In this document: positions 7,239-10,082 of the stretch, one piece after another | Layout of the letters: each line of letters starts with the position of its first letter | How positions within the stretch are numbered: position 1 is the first letter of the stretch | Notes under the pieces: generated by a model | Seen by the model: only the letters and a program-made list of their open reading frames with translations | What the model was told of the DNA's origin: nothing | Database searches by the model: none | Program-made: the position numbers and the translations under genes | Assembly: GCA_903885865.1 (NCBI GenBank) | Contig: CAISKH010000050.1 | Span: forward strand, 1-10,082 | DNA: 10,082 nucleotides | Reading direction: 5' to 3' | DNA from: an uncultured Mucilaginibacter sp. | GTDB lineage: Bacteria; Bacteroidota; Bacteroidia; Sphingobacteriales; Sphingobacteriaceae

Positions 7239-7532
7239 ATGTCATTAAACATTAAACCTATCGGAGACAGGGTAGTAGTTGAAGCTGCACCCGCCGAAAC
7301 GAAAACCGCTTCAGGTATTTATATTCCTGAAACTGCGCAGGAAAAACCACAACATGGAAAAGTTGTAGCAGTGGGCCCGGGCAAATATGCCGAACAAACC
7401 GGTAACCTGATACCTTTATCGGTTAAAACCGGCGATAAGGTTCTTTACGGAAAATTTGCCGGCCAGGAAGTTACCATTGAAGGTAAGGATTACCTGATCA
7501 TGAGAGAATCGGATATTTATATCGTATTGTAA
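7239..7532 (+). CDS. groES: Co-chaperonin GroES
   Basis: GroES forms the heptameric lid that closes the GroEL folding chamber in the cytosol. The 97-residue product has the family's usual length and landmarks: IKPIGDRVVVEAAPAE at the start (the conserved PxxDRV motif), the mobile loop that contacts GroEL (about 17-34; ETKTASGIYIPETAQEKP), VVAVGPGKY, and the GDKVLYGKFAGQE and DYLIMRESDIYIVL C-terminal strands. The start is preceded by an A-rich leader without a clear Shine-Dalgarno motif, normal for the phylum. groEL follows after 91 bases, so the pair is almost certainly co-transcribed. Confidence 0.99.
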   Translation: MSLNIKPIGDRVVVEAAPAETKTASGIYIPETAQEKPQHGKVVAVGPGKYAEQTGNLIPLSVKTGDKVLYGKFAGQEVTIEGKDYLIMRESDIYIVL

Positions 7533-7538
7533 TAATTA

Positions 7539-7610
7539 TTGAATTATTGAGGGAGTGAATTATTGAATTTACATCCCTTAAATCATTAATTCAATAAATC
7601 ATTAATTCAA
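7539..7610. repeat. Repeat-built stem-loop between groES and groEL
   Basis: The intercistronic spacer is made of short repeats. GAATTATTGA occurs at 7541-7550 and 7557-7566, and a 15-base AAATCATTAATTCAA occurs at 7580-7594 and 7596-7610. The two families are partly complementary: TTGAATTA (7539-7546) pairs with TAATTCAA (7603-7610) and AGGGA (7550-7554) with TCCCT (7574-7578). Several alternative AU-rich stems are possible. They could shape processing or translation of the groESL mRNA. Confidence 0.65.
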
Positions 7611-7623
7611 AAACAAAAAAACT

Positions 7624-9258
7624 ATGTCAAAGCAAGTTAAATACAATGTTGAAGCGCGCGACGCCCTTAAAAGAGGCGTTGATATATTATCGAACGCGGT
7701 TAAAGTAACGCTGGGCCCTAAAGGACGCCACGTAATTATTGATAAAAAATACGGTTCGCCGGTAGTAACCAAAGATGGTGTTACCGTAGCGAAAGAGATT
7801 GAGTTAAAAGACCCCATTGAAAATATGGGCGCGCAAATGCTTAAGGAAGTAGCCTCAAAAACTGCTGATATTGCTGGCGACGGTACTACCACCGCCACTG
7901 TACTGGCGCAGGCCATCGTTACAGCAGGTATTAAAAACGTAGCTGCAGGCGCAAACCCAATGGACCTGAAACGCGGTATAGACAAAGCGGTAAGGGTAGT
8001 TGTTGAAAATTTAAAAGCTCAAAAACAAGATGTTGGCGATGATTTCAGCAAGATCAAACAAGTTGCGGCTATATCTGCCAATAACGATGAACTGATTGGC
8101 GAAATGATAGCCGATGCTATGCAAAAAGTTGGAACCGGCGGCGTAATTACCGTTGAAGAAGCAAAAGGTACTGAAACAGAGGTTAAAACTGTTGAAGGTA
8201 TGCAATTTGACCGTGGTTACCTTTCGGCCTATTTTGTAACCAATACCGATAAAATGGAAGCAGAACTGGAAAACCCTTATGTGCTTATCTACGATAAAAA
8301 AATATCATCAATGAAGGAATTGCTGCCTATTTTAGAAAAACAGGTACAAACCGGCAAACCTTTATTAATTATTGCTGAGGATTTGGACGGCGAAGCCTTA
8401 TCAACCTTGGTGGTAAATAAAATACGCGGTTCACTGAAAGTAGCTGCTGTTAAAGCCCCTGGTTTTGGCGATCGCCGTAAAGCTATATTAGAAGACATCG
8501 CCATCCTTACCGGTGGCACAGTGATCTCTGAAGAAAGAGGGTATAAACTTGAAAATGCCGACCTATCGCATTTAGGTATTGCCGAAAAGATTTTGATCGA
8601 CAAAGACAATACAACCATTATCAATGGAAGCGGCGCGCCTGAAGCTATACAATCAAGGGTTAGCGAGATCAAGATACAGATGGAAGCTACCACTTCTGAT
8701 TATGATAAAGAAAAACTACAAGAGCGTTTAGCGAAATTAGCAGGCGGTGTTGCCGTGTTATATATCGGCGCTGCTTCGGAAGTTGAAATGAAAGAAAAGA
8801 AAGACCGTGTTGATGATGCTTTACACGCAACCCGTGCGGCTGTTGAAGAAGGTATTGTGGCAGGTGGCGGCGTTGCCTTCATCCGTGCGGTTGAGGCTTT
8901 GGCTAACCTGAAAGGTGATAACGAAGATGAAAACACCGGTATCCAGATCATCCGTCGTGCTATCGAAGAGCCATTGCGCCAGATATGCGAAAACGCGGGT
9001 ATTGAAGGTTCAATAGTTGTACAAAAAGTAAAAGAAGGAAAAGGCGATTTTGGTTATAACGCCCGCACTGATAAATATGAAAACCTGATCAAAGCAGGTG
9101 TTATCGACCCAACTAAAGTGGGCCGTGTAGCTTTAGAGAACGCGGCTTCAATAGCGGCCATGCTGTTAACCACAGAATGCGTGTTAGCTGATGATCCGGA
9201 AGAAGCACCTGCTGGTCCGCCAATGGGTGGCGGCGGCGGTATGGGTGGTATGATGTAA
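7624..9258 (+). CDS. groEL: Chaperonin GroEL (Hsp60)
   Basis: GroEL is the ATP-driven double-ring chaperonin that folds cytosolic proteins with GroES. The 544-residue product is full length. The nucleotide-binding GPKGRHVIIDKKYG (31-44), KDGVTVAKEIE (50-60) with D51, and GDGTTTATVLA (85-95) with D86 are intact, as is the catalytic D398 in VDDALHATRAAVEEG, followed by the chaperonin signature AAVEEGIVAGGG (405-416). The apical domain has the usual YLSAYFVTN and KAPGFGDRRKA blocks. The C-terminus carries the flexible Gly-Met tail GGGGGMGGMM, here one short run rather than several GGM units. The ATG follows an A-rich leader after the repeat-built spacer. A C-rich dispersed repeat and a terminator follow the stop. 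Confidence 0.99.
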   Translation: MSKQVKYNVEARDALKRGVDILSNAVKVTLGPKGRHVIIDKKYGSPVVTKDGVTVAKEIELKDPIENMGAQMLKEVASKTADIAGDGTTTATVLAQAIVTAGIKNVAAGANPMDLKRGIDKAVRVVVENLKAQKQDVGDDFSKIKQVAAISANNDELIGEMIADAMQKVGTGGVITVEEAKGTETEVKTVEGMQFDRGYLSAYFVTNTDKMEAELENPYVLIYDKKISSMKELLPILEKQVQTGKPLLIIAEDLDGEALSTLVVNKIRGSLKVAAVKAPGFGDRRKAILEDIAILTGGTVISEERGYKLENADLSHLGIAEKILIDKDNTTIINGSGAPEAIQSRVSEIKIQMEATTSDYDKEKLQERLAKLAGGVAVLYIGAASEVEMKEKKDRVDDALHATRAAVEEGIVAGGGVAFIRAVEALANLKGDNEDENTGIQIIRRAIEEPLRQICENAGIEGSIVVQKVKEGKGDFGYNARTDKYENLIKAGVIDPTKVGRVALENAASIAAMLLTTECVLADDPEEAPAGPPMGGGGGMGGMM

Positions 9259-9262
9259 GTCG

Positions 9263-9285
9263 CCCCCCAGCCCCTGAAGGGGGAG
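9263..9285 (+). repeat. C-rich dispersed repeat, copy C, directly after groEL
   Basis: CCCCCCAGCCCCTGAAGGGG followed by GAG. It aligns with copies A (3418-3441) and B (3488-3510, minus strand) over nearly its full length. It starts 5 bases after the groEL stop, showing the same preference for gene 3' ends as copy A. The core CCCCTGAAGGGG can fold on itself. Confidence 0.75.
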
Positions 9286-9300
9286 GAATATAATTAATTG

Positions 9301-9330
9301 AAAACCCTGTCTGAAAAGGCAGGGTTTTTT
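9301..9330 (+). terminator. Rho-independent-type terminator of groESL
   Basis: An 11-base stem AAAACCCTGTC (9301-9311) pairs with GGCAGGGTTTT (9318-9328) with one G-U pair, around the loop TGAAAA, and ends in a run of six T. The form is that of an intrinsic terminator. Since the A and T tracts pair, it could also act for transcripts arriving from the other side. Confidence 0.88.
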
Positions 9331-9432
9331 ATTTGGCGATGTTTTCTAACCCCTGTATTTTATTATGTACAAGGCATGGATTTTTCACTATACACCCTGT
9401 TTGTCATAACCGGGTAAAGGCACTGTCATTTG

Positions 9433-9452
9433 TTAATCAAATGATTGATTAA
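9433..9452. promoter_or_regulatory. Candidate operator: perfect inverted repeat TTAATCA-N6-TGATTAA
   Basis: Seven-base arms (9433-9439 and 9446-9452) around AATGAT form a 20-base dyad. It lies 25 bases upstream of a TAAATTTG -7 box. The size and symmetry suit a dimeric helix-turn-helix repressor or activator, but AT-rich dyads also arise by chance. Confidence 0.35.
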
Positions 9453-9477
9453 GTAATATTCCGGCTACAATTAAACT

Positions 9478-9485
9478 TAAATTTG
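9478..9485 (+). promoter_or_regulatory. Candidate -7 element TAAATTTG
   Basis: An exact match to TAnnTTTG, 54 bases before the small ORF and about 180 bases before the MscS start. A TTG exists only 30 bases upstream, further than the usual spacing to the -33 box, so promoter status is uncertain. Confidence 0.35.
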
Positions 9486-9538
9486 TACTTATAGTCAGAT
9501 AAACAACAATCAGGCACAACAATTGAATATTAATACAC

Positions 9539-9640
9539 ATGAAACATTTAACAGAAACCACCATTCACATCCGCACAACAATTGTTGAGTGGGTATTTTA
9601 TAAAGGCCCCGAACTATTTGTAACGATATACGGAAAGTAA
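9539..9640 (+). CDS. Small ORF, 33 codons, function unknown
   Basis: An ATG at 9539 opens a frame ending in TAA at 9638-9640, coding MKHLTETTIHIRTTIVEWVF followed by YKGPELFVTIYGK. It lies between the candidate promoter and the MscS gene, 25 bases upstream of the latter, on the same strand. A 12-base palindrome CAACAATTGTTG (9576-9587) and the second copy of GCACAACAATTG (9573-9584) lie inside it. There is no clear Shine-Dalgarno motif and no family was recognised. It could be a true small protein, a leader peptide, a relic, or chance. Confidence 0.3.
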   Translation: MKHLTETTIHIRTTIVEWVFYKGPELFVTIYGK

Positions 9641-9665
9641 AAATTATTAACTTCGTAGCTTAATT

Positions 9666-10082
9666 ATGAAGTTACAAGATTATAATTTACACGACTTATA
9701 CAACGCGGCCCGCTCCTGGCTTTTATTACACGGGTCATTTCTGATACTATCAATAATAGTACTATTAATAGGGTTACGAATAATCAAATTTATCGGCACA
9801 CGGTTACGTGGCCGCATGAGTAAAAGAAAAGTCCACTCGTCGTTACAGCCATTTTTTCTTAGCCTTGCTCTAACCGCTTTATACATATTGCTTATTATTG
9901 GCGTTGCTGCTATAAATGATATTAATATTAGTTCTTTTAGCGCGGTACTTGGCGGCTTTACGGTTGCTGTGGGTCTGGCGCTATCGGGTACGTTCCAGAA
10001 TTTCGCCGGTGGCGTGCTTATACTCTTACTAAAACCTTTTGAGCTGGATGATAACATCGTAGCCCAGGGGCAGGATGGCATA
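9666..10082 (+). CDS. MscS-family mechanosensitive ion channel, N-terminal part, cut by window edge
   Basis: MscS-type channels open under membrane tension and release solutes on osmotic downshock. The visible 139 codons give three membrane helices: TM1 about 20-42, TM2 about 62-84 and the pore-lining TM3 about 91-123. TM3 has the small-residue Ala/Gly face typical of the family in VLGGFTVAVGLALSGTFQNF and AGGVLILLLKPFELDDNIV, followed by the start of the beta domain (AQGQDGI). This matches the short, three-helix MscS class seen in E. coli MscS. The ATG at 9666 follows an AT-rich leader. The cytoplasmic vestibule lies beyond the window. It comes after the groESL terminator and so is transcribed independently. 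Confidence 0.93.
   Translation, partial: MKLQDYNLHDLYNAARSWLLLHGSFLILSIIVLLIGLRIIKFIGTRLRGRMSKRKVHSSLQPFFLSLALTALYILLIIGVAAINDINISSFSAVLGGFTVAVGLALSGTFQNFAGGVLILLLKPFELDDNIVAQGQDGI

Larger units (their letters stand above)
9331..9538 (+). promoter_or_regulatory. Leader region before the small ORF and MscS gene
   Basis: About 210 bases without a recognisable gene. It holds the inverted repeat at 9433-9452, the TAAATTTG box at 9478-9485 and the first copy of a 12-base repeat GCACAACAATTG (9514-9525). Nothing else was recognised; 9331-9430 appears featureless. Confidence 0.4.

Noticed and set aside
8289..8693. Minus-strand open frame of 134 codons within groEL
   Set aside because: It is antisense to a highly conserved part of GroEL and shows no recognisable protein features.
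9680..10081. Minus-strand open frame of 133 codons at the right edge
   Set aside because: The plus-strand frame has clear MscS helices and pore motif; the antisense product has none.

Overview
The window comes from a member of the Bacteroidota, most likely the Sphingobacteriaceae (Pedobacter/Mucilaginibacter type). The evidence is an AT-rich genome with A-rich leaders and few Shine-Dalgarno motifs, TAnnTTTG-like -7 elements, the protein types themselves, and C-rich dispersed repeats of a kind I recall from these genomes. The genus is an inference from general knowledge; no database was searched.

Layout. From 1 to 1768, on the minus strand, lies most of a large membrane-anchored AsmA/DUF748-like envelope protein whose C-terminus runs off the left edge. 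A 233-base divergent intergenic region follows. From 2002 to 9258 seven genes point the same way: miaB (tRNA methylthiotransferase), a sigma-54 enhancer-binding activator with no sensory domain, lptE (LPS assembly lipoprotein), an uncharacterised acidic protein with a C-terminal TPR-like hairpin, secG (translocon subunit), groES and groEL. The spacing from the activator to secG is tight (5, 20 and 13 bases), which suggests one operon for envelope biogenesis and protein export. A 300-base gap holding a long palindromic repeat separates secG from groESL, so groESL probably has its own promoter. A terminator follows groEL. The last stretch holds a roughly 280-base leader region with a candidate operator and -7 box, a 33-codon small ORF, and the first 139 codons of an MscS-type mechanosensitive channel cut by the right edge.

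How the genes fit together. LptE serves LPS transport to the outer membrane, SecG serves protein translocation, GroESL folds cytosolic proteins, and the AsmA-like and MscS-like proteins belong to the envelope. MiaB modifies tRNA and is the functional outlier. The sigma-54 activator is a plausible regulator, but I see no convincing -24/-12 promoter in the window.

The least-explained material is (i) three copies of a C-rich self-complementary repeat, one coding the last residues of MiaB and one touching the start codon of the activator, (ii) an extended inverted repeat after secG, (iii) palindromes and repeat-built stem-loops around groES, and (iv) the uncharacterised LptE-SecG linker protein. 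No CRISPR array, transposase, phage gene, tRNA or rRNA was seen, and I found no clear evidence of a wholly new multi-gene system.
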